Shown: in pieces, positions 7,834 to 16,325 of the stretch
How the letters are laid out: every line of letters starts with the position of its first letter
Numbering within the stretch: position 1 is the stretch's first letter
Assembly: GCA_024763595.1 (NCBI GenBank)
Contig: JANTFK010000008.1
Location: 1-19,817 of the forward strand
Direction: 5' to 3'
Length of the DNA: 19,817 nt
Origin: Bacteroidales bacterium
GTDB taxonomy: Bacteria; Bacteroidota; Bacteroidia; Bacteroidales; GCA-2748055
Made by a program: the position numbers and the translations under genes
Notes under the pieces: model-generated
Databases searched by the model: none
What the model was told of the DNA's origin: nothing
Seen by the model: only the letters and a program-made list of their open reading frames with translations

Positions 7834-9036
7834 TTATTCCCGGGAAATCTCCCTGATGCCTTTGATATTTTTTTCCAGCTGCTCTTTGCTTACATAATCC
7901 CTATTCATCATCAGGTTGTATGTGAATAACACAACGCCATCCACATCTTCATCCAGCCATGCTTTGAAAGTGGTAACAACATCATCCGGTTTGCCGCTGT
8001 ACCAGCGTACGCCGCCATCCGCTGATCTTCTTTGAACAGGGGCTGCATACACAGTCGGAAAGAGCATACAGCTGTCATGCAGGACCGCTTTTGTCATCGC
8101 GGCCATTTTGTGTATGTATGCCGGGGAAACTTCGTAGGAGGTCGGGATAATAAAATCCAGGTAGCGGCTGAACCAGGGCCAGTTTTGATATACAGCTTCA
8201 ATTGCCGTGGTATAATCCGTAAAAACATAGGCGGAAATGAGTTTATTATGCTGATGAGCGAAATCGGCAAAGTCTTTAACCGCATTGGTGACATTGTTGC
8301 ACATTTGCGTTACCCAGTAGCGATTTTTAACCACATCATTTACCGGTAATGTATAACCATAGTTCTCTTTAAACAGTTTTTTACAGCGGTCACAATAGCA
8401 ATACTGGCGTGCTTCAACCTCCTCAGGATAACGGATGTAGTCCAGATGGATGCCATCCACCTGATACAGATCGATGACCTCCTGCATCATCTTTTTTAAA
8501 TACTCCCGGTAGCCCACAGCTGTCGGACAAACCCAATATGTGCTGTATTCGGGCTTTACGGTACTCCATGTTGGTTGCTCCACATTGGATTTACCCTCCC
8601 GGTTGACCAGCAGGTATTCCGGATGCTGCTCAATAATGGGTACAGGATCTTTGGCTCCCTCATGAAAAATGACAAACCAGGCATGAACGCCGATGCCTTC
8701 CCGGTGTGCCGCCTGGCAGATTGCCCCGTAACAATCAAAGTCATCAACCATTGCCGAAACACGGTAATGATTGCTTGGGTAATTGACTTCCCCCTTCGTG
8801 TTTTTCGTTAACATGAAAATCTTGTTGATCCGCATGCTTTTGCATCGTGCAATGAACTGATCCACTTCACCGGCCGAGTTCAGATCCGGCGTGATATAGA
8901 TACCGTTCCCTTTGAGTGGCTGGGCTTTGCTGATTGCAACTTTATCCGGCGGAGCATGCTTTACACAGGAGAGATTGAAAGCTGCAGACCCGGCAAGCAT
9001 CACCAAAGCCATACTGATTCTCAGTTGCTTTTTCAT
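7834..9036 (-). CDS. GHL10-type (DUF187-like) glycoside hydrolase, putative lipoprotein
   Basis: A 400-residue protein. The N-terminus is basic then hydrophobic and ends FNLSC (C24), a loose lipobox, so it is exported and perhaps lipidated. The body is a TIM-barrel glycoside-hydrolase-like domain of the GHL10 group: GIYITPDLNSAGEVDQFIAR (about 45-64), GIGVHAWFVIF (about 114-124), and the hallmark DGIHLDYIRYP (194-204, with D199 a likely catalytic or ligand residue). A YCYCDRCKKLF segment follows (C213, C215, C218), a cysteine cluster often seen after the DYIRYP motif that could bind a metal. Later come SAYVFTDYTTAIE and FIIPTSYE. Enzymes of this group cleave glycosidic bonds in varied polysaccharides; the substrate cannot be read here. 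It starts 9 bp after the cytoplasmic ceramidase-like gene stop, so it belongs to the operon. Confidence 0.82.
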   Translation of the reverse strand: MKKQLRISMALVMLAGSAAFNLSCVKHAPPDKVAISKAQPLKGNGIYITPDLNSAGEVDQFIARCKSMRINKIFMLTKNTKGEVNYPSNHYRVSAMVDDFDCYGAICQAAHREGIGVHAWFVIFHEGAKDPVPIIEQHPEYLLVNREGKSNVEQPTWSTVKPEYSTYWVCPTAVGYREYLKKMMQEVIDLYQVDGIHLDYIRYPEEVEARQYCYCDRCKKLFKENYGYTLPVNDVVKNRYWVTQMCNNVTNAVKDFADFAHQHNKLISAYVFTDYTTAIEAVYQNWPWFSRYLDFIIPTSYEVSPAYIHKMAAMTKAVLHDSCMLFPTVYAAPVQRRSADGGVRWYSGKPDDVVTTFKAWLDEDVDGVVLFTYNLMMNRDYVSKEQLEKNIKGIREISRE

Positions 9037-9045
9037 ATAGTCATA

Positions 9046-10362
9046 TTATTTCATGGCAAGCACATGCTGCACGATCACTTCCCCTGCCTTAGCGGGAAAG
9101 ATGCTGTTGGATGCTTCGTAACCGCCCTCTTTTTCAGCCTCTTCAGTGACGATATAACCCATCAGTACTCCATTGGCCAGACTGGCAACAAAGTTCTTTC
9201 CCGCCATACCAGCCTTGATTCTGAGGGAGTATTCCACAAACAATTCACCGGGCAGGAAAATAAACGCAGTTTCATCGATGCTTATCAGATTGATTTCAAC
9301 CGGTAATACCGATTGATATACCTGGTCGAGTTTTCCGTTTTCAGCCATTTCCGCCAGTTGCCTGTTCTCTTCAGCGCCAAACCAGTCACACTCGGTTGTC
9401 CGGATCTCGGCTGCAGGGGCACTGCTGATCCGCATGCTGTCCAGCCTGTTCTTCACAACGGTTACCTTTTGTTCAGCTGATACCAGCGGCATAAAAGTTT
9501 TTTGAGGGAGCATCACTTCCGATTGCCGGGTTGCCAGGGGAACCCAGTTTTTAAAACCGTCTGGTTCGATCTGCCGTACCTGGTTCACGATGCGCTCACC
9601 CAGCATATAACCAAGACGCTCTGCTTCTTTCAGCGTGTTGGACTTAATAAAATGCCGGGGTGACTGGTTCCCGGACGGACCGGTATGGTAGAGCAGGACA
9701 ACCTTTTCCCCCAGTGCTGCTCTGATATATTTGCGGGTGAAACCGGGGAAATCAGCCGAATATAGTTTTGAATCCTCATGCAATACGGTGGGATGCATGC
9801 AATAGATGGTTGAGAGAGCAAATATGTTACCGGAAGCCCGTTCCTTTAAAACGATAACGGGGACCTCAGGATCCACTGCAGCTGTTTTGCTTCGCCGGTT
9901 GCCTCCCACACCAAGCCCGCTGGCAACAGTAATGGCCATGCTGCTCTCTCTCCTGTTCTGAAAAGCTTCTGTATAAACCTGCACCAGCTTTTCCACCAGG
10001 TACGAGGTATAACCGGGGTCCTCTTCAGGTACAACCGGATCGTAAAAAAGATCTCTGCTGACTACCGGTCCGGAATGGGTATGAGAAGCAGATATCATCA
10101 GATTCTTGCCCGGTATGCCTGTAATTTCCTGCACCCTGGACCTGACTGCTTCCGTAATTTCCCTGGATATGAAGATAATATCCACCGCGCAAAGCCCGAT
10201 CTGGCTTTCACCGTTATCTATCACCATGGCGGATGCATAAAGCGGATCATGGGTCCCTTCGCTGATCCGTTCCACATGAGGGTACCCATACAGGAACATC
10301 GGCTTTTGCGGTGTGACCTCAATGATGGATGCACCGGCCTCTAATCTTTTCATTGTTGTCAT
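9046..10362 (-). CDS. Cytoplasmic ceramidase-like amidase (no signal peptide)
   Basis: A 438-residue paralogue of the secreted protein at 2209-3609, beginning MTTMKRLEAGASIIEVTPQK with no signal peptide. It keeps the landmarks: SASHTHSGP (H94, H96), YCMHPTVL (H190), GPSGNQSP (about 228-235), PGELFVEYSLRIK (E373) and NGVLMGYIV (Y403) followed by KEGGYEAS. By family analogy these bind one zinc and hydrolyse an amide. Neutral ceramidases are normally secreted, so the lack of an export signal suggests an intracellular, already imported substrate, perhaps an N-acyl or lactam-type sugar derivative rather than ceramide. The ATG overlaps the TGA of the amidohydrolase in ATGA (10359-10362), implying translational coupling; an ATG at 10353 is an alternative. 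Both neighbours being hydrolases of C-N bonds supports a deacylation or ring-opening step. Function inferred. Confidence 0.85.
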   Translation of the reverse strand: MTTMKRLEAGASIIEVTPQKPMFLYGYPHVERISEGTHDPLYASAMVIDNGESQIGLCAVDIIFISREITEAVRSRVQEITGIPGKNLMISASHTHSGPVVSRDLFYDPVVPEEDPGYTSYLVEKLVQVYTEAFQNRRESSMAITVASGLGVGGNRRSKTAAVDPEVPVIVLKERASGNIFALSTIYCMHPTVLHEDSKLYSADFPGFTRKYIRAALGEKVVLLYHTGPSGNQSPRHFIKSNTLKEAERLGYMLGERIVNQVRQIEPDGFKNWVPLATRQSEVMLPQKTFMPLVSAEQKVTVVKNRLDSMRISSAPAAEIRTTECDWFGAEENRQLAEMAENGKLDQVYQSVLPVEINLISIDETAFIFLPGELFVEYSLRIKAGMAGKNFVASLANGVLMGYIVTEEAEKEGGYEASNSIFPAKAGEVIVQHVLAMK

Positions 10363-11363
10363 CCGAATAAGTAACGTATCGTGTTGTGATATGAAATTCT
10401 GGCCTTTATCTCTTCAGACAGCTGGTTAAAGAGCTGTGATTCCTCCTTGTAACCGCAATCCAGCCTCTCCTCATGCAAGGTGCCATCGGCGGAATAGTAC
10501 TTCTGTATCCAGTAATAGAAAGGAGTGTCGGTACCCCAGAGTATGGTGCCGGGGTATGTTTCGGCCAGCTCTATCATCACCGACAGGGGGTTGCTGTAGT
10601 CTCCCGGGAAACGCTCCTCCCCGCCGGCCACATGGGGTGATTGCTGTACGGCCAGCTTGCAATGGATAATAAATGCCGAAAGATCGACAAAGCAGTTGTC
10701 CAGACGGTCGGCTTTTTCCAGCACCGAATGTGTAAAACGTGCCGTATGGGCAATGCAAACCCTGACCTCCGGATTGCGTTCAGCGAAATCCACAATGTCA
10801 TTGACATTGGCCCACGGGTCGTCGTGGAAGAAAGAAGAGTGAAAAGTAACAGGCAGGTTTCTTTTTTTAGCAAAATCAAGGATCGGTTTGCCTTTGGTAT
10901 CCAGGTCATTGACAAAAGCCTGAATATAGGTGCTGGCCGTTTTCAGTCCAAAAACCGGGTATTTTTCCGACAGCTCCTCCATATGCCGGGCCTGTTCTTC
11001 TGTTTTACGGGAAGGGTCAAACATGAAAAAAGGAAGCACCTTCCGGCTGTGTTCGGGAAATATCTCGTAAATTTCGTTTAACAGGTTCCGGTTCTCCAGT
11101 TCATAGGGGAACTGGCAATGCCGGGTTGTTGTCTTGATGACGGGTGAGTCACTGTCATCTTCATAATAGGCCGAATCCACAAAAGGGAAAACAACCGAAT
11201 GATCGATCCCGGTCATCTCCATACGCACCACCATATCTTCCAGTGAAAGGGCATAGGGATACCCGAACTGGTAATAGAATTTGGGGGAGATGCCAATGTG
11301 GGTGTGGGCATCAATGGTCACTTCCTTCCGGCGGACCATCTTTATTATCTCTTGCTTTGTCAT
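10359..11363 (-). CDS. Amidohydrolase_2-type TIM-barrel metal-dependent hydrolase
   Basis: A 334-residue cytoplasmic protein of the amidohydrolase superfamily. Metal-site motifs are in the expected order: IDAHTHIG (H20, H22), VTFHSS (H175), IAHTAR (H206) and LWGTDTPF (D279). GLKTAS (K141) lies on the strand where some relatives carry a metal-bridging lysine. Members hydrolyse lactones, amides or ring C-N bonds, or decarboxylate aromatic acids. The N-terminus starts directly at the barrel and there is no signal peptide. AAAGGA lies nine bases before the ATG, one of the better ribosome sites in the operon. It begins 3 bp after the NagB-like stop and overlaps the ceramidase-like start by 4 bp. 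In this context a lactonase or amidase acting on the released sugar unit is plausible, but the substrate is not fixed. Confidence 0.87.
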   Translation of the reverse strand: MTKQEIIKMVRRKEVTIDAHTHIGISPKFYYQFGYPYALSLEDMVVRMEMTGIDHSVVFPFVDSAYYEDDSDSPVIKTTTRHCQFPYELENRNLLNEIYEIFPEHSRKVLPFFMFDPSRKTEEQARHMEELSEKYPVFGLKTASTYIQAFVNDLDTKGKPILDFAKKRNLPVTFHSSFFHDDPWANVNDIVDFAERNPEVRVCIAHTARFTHSVLEKADRLDNCFVDLSAFIIHCKLAVQQSPHVAGGEERFPGDYSNPLSVMIELAETYPGTILWGTDTPFYYWIQKYYSADGTLHEERLDCGYKEESQLFNQLSEEIKARISYHNTIRYLFG

Positions 11364-11366
11364 CGC

Positions 11367-12308
11367 TTAATATCCTTTCTCCCAGTCGGGTTTAATATTC
11401 ATTGCTATGGTCTCAGATACAAATGCGTCGGTACGCAACAGTTGATGTACCGATTCCGGTACCAGGGGCGTTGGTTCTCCATGCATCACCAGCCGGGCTA
11501 TTAAACGCTGCCAGGAAGTGGCCGTGCCATGTACCCCTATGCCAAAGGTTTGCATCCTGTTCCTGGCCCTGACCACCTGTGCCGGACCTATGGTGGCAGC
11601 TTTGGGTGGTACCATGGAGAGGTCGCCGCTCATGCCAAAACTGCCATGTAGTGAGTTTTGTGCCAGTGTGAAAGGGCTCAGCGTAACAACCCGGGGATCC
11701 ATCTGCATCCACTCCTCCATCGATTTGGCACGGAACTCGGGTGCATCGGGTTCAATAAAGGCCAGGTGCCCGGTCCAGCCCGGTCCGCTGTATACCATAT
11801 CCGCCTCGCCCAGATCAGAGATCATTTTGCCATAATCGTTGATGTTCTTATTGGTAAAAGTGTAGATCTGCTTTTCGGGCGGCCGGATTGCTTTATCGAG
11901 GTTATAATAGAAGTATTTCTTGAATGCATGGCCAAAACCATAGATCCAGCTCTCGGGAGCAATGTTCCCGTCCTGGTCCGCATATTCATCCATGTTAAAA
12001 GTGTAGAGCTTGCTGCAGTCCACCCGTGCCTTGTTTAACATATACGCTGCCATTCTGAACTGGGGCCATGGATTGGGCATGATCAGCACGATGGGTTCAT
12101 TCTTATCCGAAGCAGTTTTGATGCGATGGAAAATATCAAAAAGCAACAAGACCGACATATCTGCATCGGGCACCACTTTTATCCTGTAACCGGGATTCGG
12201 ATGTTCCTCCAGCTCTTCCCGTTTAATCTTTCTTACCCGCCCGATCACCTTTGTATCCCGGTAGGGGACATAGGGAGAGGGTTCATACGTAAATTCTTTC
12301 ATAATCAT
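11367..12308 (-). CDS. NagB-like glucosamine-6-phosphate deaminase/isomerase family protein with altered active site
   Basis: A 313-residue member of the NagB/RpiA fold. FNMDEYA (D108) matches the enolising aspartate region of E. coli NagB (Asp72). GPGWTGHLAFIEP (about 175-187) matches the NagB segment GxxxDGHIAFNEP, but the aspartate of the Asp-His-Glu ring-opening group is threonine (T179), while H181 and E186 are kept. A TIG near 239-241 and HGTATSWQRLIARLVMHGEP (from 260) fit the C-terminal half. The protein is longer than classical NagB (about 266) through about 40 extra N-terminal residues. NagB converts glucosamine-6-phosphate to fructose-6-phosphate and ammonia; the changed residue suggests another phosphorylated sugar or an already open-chain substrate. 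It overlaps the sialidase-like stop by ATGA (12305-12308); ATG at 12302 is an alternative start. It sits downstream of a kinase that could supply its substrate. Confidence 0.8.
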   Translation of the reverse strand: MIMKEFTYEPSPYVPYRDTKVIGRVRKIKREELEEHPNPGYRIKVVPDADMSVLLLFDIFHRIKTASDKNEPIVLIMPNPWPQFRMAAYMLNKARVDCSKLYTFNMDEYADQDGNIAPESWIYGFGHAFKKYFYYNLDKAIRPPEKQIYTFTNKNINDYGKMISDLGEADMVYSGPGWTGHLAFIEPDAPEFRAKSMEEWMQMDPRVVTLSPFTLAQNSLHGSFGMSGDLSMVPPKAATIGPAQVVRARNRMQTFGIGVHGTATSWQRLIARLVMHGEPTPLVPESVHQLLRTDAFVSETIAMNIKPDWEKGY

Positions 12309-13552
12309 TTATTTTTATTGTTGTTTGTGTCTGACCAACAGATGCGTGCGGTAAATACACTGCCATCTGCACCCTGGTCGAGATTTTCCGGTGGGTGCAT
12401 ATTTTCACCCACTGTTATCCAGGTTTCACTGTTATTGATATCCGATACCCCGAAATTACCCATCATGACCCCCCGCTCGGGAATCACAATTCTTTCACTT
12501 GCTTTCCGGACCACCAACCGGTCCGGGTCAACCCCGGCCATAAAGAGCGGGGCCCGGCTCCTGGGGATGTGATCATTGTTTGCCCCCCGGCGCGTGTAAA
12601 CAAGGAACAAACCGTTTTCATGAGCGGCCCAGTGTTGCTGGGTATTGTAACTTCCGATCTCCTGCCCGTTATCAAAGGTCCATGGTTTGATGGGTTGCCA
12701 GTGCATAGCATCATCACTTACGGAAACATATGCTTTGATATCATTTCTCAATGTCAGGTAATAACGGTTTTTAAATGCTATCAGAGAGGGTTCATAAACA
12801 CCCCGTGGAGTATCCAGGGTAAGTTCATCTCCATGCTTAATATAGCTCAGCGTTTCTCCGTCGAAATGGCAATGAAAAACGGTTGATGCGTAACAATTGG
12901 TGGTGTCTGCCCTGCCTCTGAAATAGGCGGGGATAAGTAAAGTTCCGTCGGGTTGCACCAGCCACTGACCACAGCCTGAGCCGGAATTAAAGAACTTGTT
13001 TTCGTCCGGGAGCTTCAATTGCTTCCAGGGGGACCACTCACCGGTTTCGGGATCATACACAGCATAGGCGGTTGACCGGGGCCGGTTTTTCAATAGTTTC
13101 CCGCCTTCGATATAGTAAACGGTATGCCCCAGCGCCAGTAATTTACCGGTTTTTTCATGCCAACCGGGCGTAAAGTCGCAAATTCCCCTGATGATGTTAC
13201 CTTCCTCCCGCCGCCAGCCCAGGGCCGGTTGTTCTTTGGGGCCGGTCCAGGTGGCTCCCATATCATCGCTTTGCAGGGTATAGAGGCCCGAATAAAAATC
13301 AGAGTGTGCCACGAACCATTTCTGCATGGTCATGATCAGCCTGGGGTTACCGTCATTTCCCATTCCTGGTATGGCAGCAACACGGGCCTGGGTCCAGTTG
13401 AACTCGCCATCCCAGTGCTTTATGGCTACCTCCAGCTGTACCTGGTAATCCGGCGGTTCTGCCCGGCCGGACTGTGTTTTATGATCCTGTGTGCACCCGA
13501 GAAGGCCGGTCAGCACAACAGCGGTCAGAGCTAAGAGTTTCCTGTTTATCAT
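12305..13552 (-). CDS. Sialidase-like (BNR/Asp-box) beta-propeller lipoprotein
   Basis: A 415-residue protein with a clear lipobox, LTGLLGC (C20), so it should be anchored in a membrane. It has a canonical Asp-box SDDMGATW (95-102) and a weaker one, SDDAMHW (279-285), as in six-bladed sialidase propellers. ARVAAIPG near residue 57 is a loose counterpart of the sialidase arginine (R-I-P) motif, and RGVYEPSLIAF (E254) resembles the region with a conserved glutamate. These suggest a glycoside hydrolase of the sialidase superfamily, but sialic acid specificity cannot be inferred, because no sialate aldolase, ManNAc kinase or epimerase genes are visible. The ATG overlaps the FGGY kinase TGA (ATGA, 13549-13552), and its own TGA overlaps the NagB-like ATG, so it is embedded in the operon between cytoplasmic enzymes. 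Confidence 0.75.
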   Translation of the reverse strand: MINRKLLALTAVVLTGLLGCTQDHKTQSGRAEPPDYQVQLEVAIKHWDGEFNWTQARVAAIPGMGNDGNPRLIMTMQKWFVAHSDFYSGLYTLQSDDMGATWTGPKEQPALGWRREEGNIIRGICDFTPGWHEKTGKLLALGHTVYYIEGGKLLKNRPRSTAYAVYDPETGEWSPWKQLKLPDENKFFNSGSGCGQWLVQPDGTLLIPAYFRGRADTTNCYASTVFHCHFDGETLSYIKHGDELTLDTPRGVYEPSLIAFKNRYYLTLRNDIKAYVSVSDDAMHWQPIKPWTFDNGQEIGSYNTQQHWAAHENGLFLVYTRRGANNDHIPRSRAPLFMAGVDPDRLVVRKASERIVIPERGVMMGNFGVSDINNSETWITVGENMHPPENLDQGADGSVFTARICWSDTNNNKNK

Positions 13553-14856
13553 CGTTTGTTGGTATTAGTGTTTTTATAAATCTCAATGGCTCCGTACAGG
13601 CCGGCATTGACATGGTTGGTGACAGTGACCGGCTCTTTTAAATGGCTTTGCACGATGTCGAGCCATACCCTGGATTGTGTCATGCCGCCGGAAACAAAGA
13701 TATTCCTCAAATTACAAATTTTCGCCAGTGAAGAAAAATGAGCATTGAAAATTCTCACATAGTGTTTGATGATCCCCGCACAGAGCTGAGGAGCATCTGC
13801 CTGCATTACAGCTTTCAAAGCAGTTTCCCCCGGTGGCGGGGCATATTCATCCACATCGGGATAATCCCGGTATGTCTGGAAAAGCTGGTCATAAGAGCCC
13901 TCATGAAAAAATATCTCCTTGAGCCGTTTTATCTGCATGCCGAAGTCACTTTCAACATGCAGCAAATAGTAATCATCTCCTGAAGGGTGTTTGCCCGTTA
14001 TCTGGTTTTCCTGCAGGTGCGTGATCATTGATTGAGTGATGGTATAGACAACCATGGCCGTTCCAAAGTTGATACTTACATCTCCCTCTCTTTTCACGCC
14101 GGCACCACAGGCTGAAGCACCCTGGTCATTGCCACAGGCATAGACCGGAACCGGATGGGCCAAATGCCATTTTTCCCGGAGATGTTTGTGAACAGATTCG
14201 CCCCTTCCCGCTGCTTTTTCGGTTACCGGGAAAGCGGCTTCGGTCAGGCCCAACACGGACAACAACTCCCGGTGCAGGGTAAGGCTGCGGAAATCATACA
14301 ATCCGCCCATGCCAAAAGTGGTGGTGTCGGTGAAGAAGTGACCGGTGAGCCTGTAGATGAGGTATTCGTTGATCAGAGGAAAGTGCCTGGCCTGCCTGTA
14401 TATTACCGGTTCATGCTCCTTTATCCATAACAATTTGGAGACATACTGCTCAGGCAGTGGCCGTGAAATTCCGGATGACCTGGCAAAATCCGGAAATCTT
14501 TTTCCCAGATACGCCGCCTCTTTTCCGGCGCGACCGTCCAGCCAGACAATACCTTTGCGCAGAGGCTGGAAATCTGCATCCACCGGAGCGAATGTCTGGG
14601 CCTGGCTGATGACCAGGATGGCCTTCACGTTATATTGTTGCACAGCCTGATCTGCCAGGCACCCGGTAATCAGGTTATCCACCGTGTCGTATAAGCGTAC
14701 GAAATCGATTTCAAAAGCCTGCCGGTTCTGTGTCATGGGGAACTCCCGCTGTTGCTGTACCACGAGATCCCCGTCCGTATCAATACATCCGCACTTGATG
14801 TCGGTTGTCCCAATATCTATAACCAGGTATATACTATTCACCAGATTAACATTCAT
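13549..14856 (-). CDS. FGGY-family carbohydrate kinase
   Basis: A 435-residue sugar kinase. IYLVIDIGTTDIKCG (9-23) is the first phosphate-binding loop, and its position right after the chosen ATG supports this start. WLDGRA (105-110) matches the FGGY hinge region, ACGNDQGASACGAG (240-253) holds the catalytic-base aspartate D244, DVSINFGTAM follows, and VSGGMTQSR near the C-terminus matches the adenosine-binding loop. FGGY kinases phosphorylate ketoses, polyols and related sugars using ATP; this one is somewhat shorter than xylulokinase or glycerol kinase (about 480-500) and the substrate is not evident. A TTG-initiated extension to 14886 is open but unsupported. It begins 67 bp after the aminotransferase stop and its TGA overlaps the next start. 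It probably activates the sugar that the NagB-like enzyme and the aldolase then handle. Confidence 0.88.
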   Translation of the reverse strand: MNVNLVNSIYLVIDIGTTDIKCGCIDTDGDLVVQQQREFPMTQNRQAFEIDFVRLYDTVDNLITGCLADQAVQQYNVKAILVISQAQTFAPVDADFQPLRKGIVWLDGRAGKEAAYLGKRFPDFARSSGISRPLPEQYVSKLLWIKEHEPVIYRQARHFPLINEYLIYRLTGHFFTDTTTFGMGGLYDFRSLTLHRELLSVLGLTEAAFPVTEKAAGRGESVHKHLREKWHLAHPVPVYACGNDQGASACGAGVKREGDVSINFGTAMVVYTITQSMITHLQENQITGKHPSGDDYYLLHVESDFGMQIKRLKEIFFHEGSYDQLFQTYRDYPDVDEYAPPPGETALKAVMQADAPQLCAGIIKHYVRIFNAHFSSLAKICNLRNIFVSGGMTQSRVWLDIVQSHLKEPVTVTNHVNAGLYGAIEIYKNTNTNKR

Positions 14857-14923
14857 TTTCCCGTAATGATCCTGTCTCGTGAGCAATCGGCCGGCCCGGT
14901 GCTGTATGAGGAAGGGTTATGAT

Positions 14924-16294
14924 CTAATGATATCCAAACTCTTTTTCAACCTCTGCAATGGATTCTTCAATCAGATCGAGTCCCGTTGAAGCATATTTCT
15001 CATCCATAATAAGCGGGGGAGACATGCGAAGGATATGGCCTGCCGGAATCCATGCCAGTCCCTTACGGAAGGCCTTCTGATATACCAGTCTGCCTGCTTC
15101 CTCAAATGGCTCTTTGGTGGTACGGTCCTTAACCAGTTCGATACCCAGCAGGAAACCTTTGCCTTTCACATCACCAATGATGGGATGCTGGCTTTTCATG
15201 GTTTCCAGCCGTTTCATGATGGCAGCCCCCACCAACCGGACATTCTCGAGAATATCCTCTTCTTCCAGTACTTCAATAGAAGCGAGGGCAGCGGCACAGG
15301 CCATCGGATTGCCTCCGTAGCTGGATGAGGCTGATATTTTGTCTAGTGCATCTGCATATTCTTCTTTCACTACCATGGCTGTTACCGGAAACCCGTTACC
15401 GAATGATTTGCCCAGTGTGATGATATCGGGTTGAACATTCCAGTGGTCCATACAGAGCCACTCCCCGGTCCGTCCCATACCTGCCAGTACTTCGTCATCA
15501 AAAAGTAAGATTCCTTTCTCATCACATAGTTTTTTCAGTTTTGGGAAATAATCATCAGGCGGGAATATGGATCCTCCCCATCCCTGGACAGGCTCCAGCA
15601 CAAATGCGGCCACATTACCGACGGTCCCTTCCTGGATGAACTGTTCATAGAAACGAATATACATATCGGTATCGATGGTGCCGTCTGCTTTGGTCCACAA
15701 CGGATGATAGGGATCGGGGCGCGGCACCATATAGAAACCGGGCGCCCGCGTGGGTCCGTAACTGTGAACATCGCCCCGGACCATCTGGGCACAACTGACA
15801 GCTGCCATGGATTTCCCATGAAAATCCCTGTAACAGGAGATGAATTCATGTTTGTCGGAGATTGCCCTGGCAGCCCGGATACCGGCTTCAACAGCAGAGG
15901 TGCCATCGCTGTACAACTGGACCGCGTTGAGATTCCCGGGCAATACATCTGCCATCTTCTCCAGCAGTTTCTCTTTTACCGGGGTGGTAAAATCGTGGGC
16001 ATTCATGAGTTTGCCTGCCCAGTGTGCAATGGCTCCTGAGATTTTCGGATGAGCATGCCCCAGGGATGTCACATAGATCCCGGAAGAGAAGTCCAGGTAC
16101 TTATTGCCATCCACATCGGTAAGCGTGATGCCGTAACCCTCTTCAAAACAGACGGGGAACAGCTTTACCTGTCCGCTCAACCCCCTCATATACCTGATGG
16201 TGTTGTTGTGCATCGTTTTTGATTTTGGTCCCGGCGTTTCCGTAACCATATGCGGTACTCCTTTTGCTGTCTGTTTCCACCAATCTTTGCTCAT
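14924..16294 (-). CDS. Class III PLP-dependent aminotransferase (GABA/ornithine aminotransferase-like)
   Basis: A full-length 456-residue fold-type I class III aminotransferase. DVDGNKYLDFSSGIYVTSLGH (about 60-80), QLYSDGTSAVEAGIRAAR (PLP phosphate contacts about 126-143), YRDFHGKS (155-162), FVLEPVQGWGG (E234), LFDDEV (D267, pyridine nitrogen) and ITLGKSFGNGFP (K296, Schiff-base lysine) are all intact. Such enzymes move an amino group from omega-amino acids, amines or amino sugars to a keto acid. In this operon it may remove or install the amino group of the catabolised unit; the exact substrate is unknown. There is no Shine-Dalgarno sequence; instead the 31-bp leader is very A-rich, with runs of 6 to 8 A, as is common for Bacteroidota translation starts. 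It lies between the pair of small genes and the kinase. Confidence 0.92.
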   Translation of the reverse strand: MSKDWWKQTAKGVPHMVTETPGPKSKTMHNNTIRYMRGLSGQVKLFPVCFEEGYGITLTDVDGNKYLDFSSGIYVTSLGHAHPKISGAIAHWAGKLMNAHDFTTPVKEKLLEKMADVLPGNLNAVQLYSDGTSAVEAGIRAARAISDKHEFISCYRDFHGKSMAAVSCAQMVRGDVHSYGPTRAPGFYMVPRPDPYHPLWTKADGTIDTDMYIRFYEQFIQEGTVGNVAAFVLEPVQGWGGSIFPPDDYFPKLKKLCDEKGILLFDDEVLAGMGRTGEWLCMDHWNVQPDIITLGKSFGNGFPVTAMVVKEEYADALDKISASSSYGGNPMACAAALASIEVLEEEDILENVRLVGAAIMKRLETMKSQHPIIGDVKGKGFLLGIELVKDRTTKEPFEEAGRLVYQKAFRKGLAWIPAGHILRMSPPLIMDEKYASTGLDLIEESIAEVEKEFGYH

Positions 16295-16325
16295 TTTTTG
16301 TCGTTTTTTTTAAGTTTTTTTCGGT
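16295..16325 (-). promoter_or_regulatory. A-rich leader before the aminotransferase start
   Basis: Three A-runs on the coding strand (T-runs at 16294-16299, 16304-16311 and 16315-16321; the first begins at the A of the ATG) fill the gap before the start. There is no Shine-Dalgarno sequence. Such A-rich, unstructured leaders can replace it in Bacteroidota. No hairpin precedes the runs, and on the minus strand they are A not T, so they are not a terminator for the operon. Confidence 0.4.

Noticed and set aside
14857..14886. TTG-initiated 10-codon extension of the FGGY kinase
   Set aside because: The phosphate-binding loop already sits at the expected distance from the ATG at 14856, and the extra residues add no recognised feature.
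14889..14896. GGCCGGCC palindrome upstream of the kinase
   Set aside because: Eight bases of GC-rich palindrome in a short spacer, with no flanking arms or promoter element, is likely chance.
16294..16321. T-runs considered as a terminator or slippage site
   Set aside because: On the coding (minus) strand they are A-runs with no hairpin before them, and they lie outside both reading frames apart from the start codon's own base; an A-rich leader explains them.
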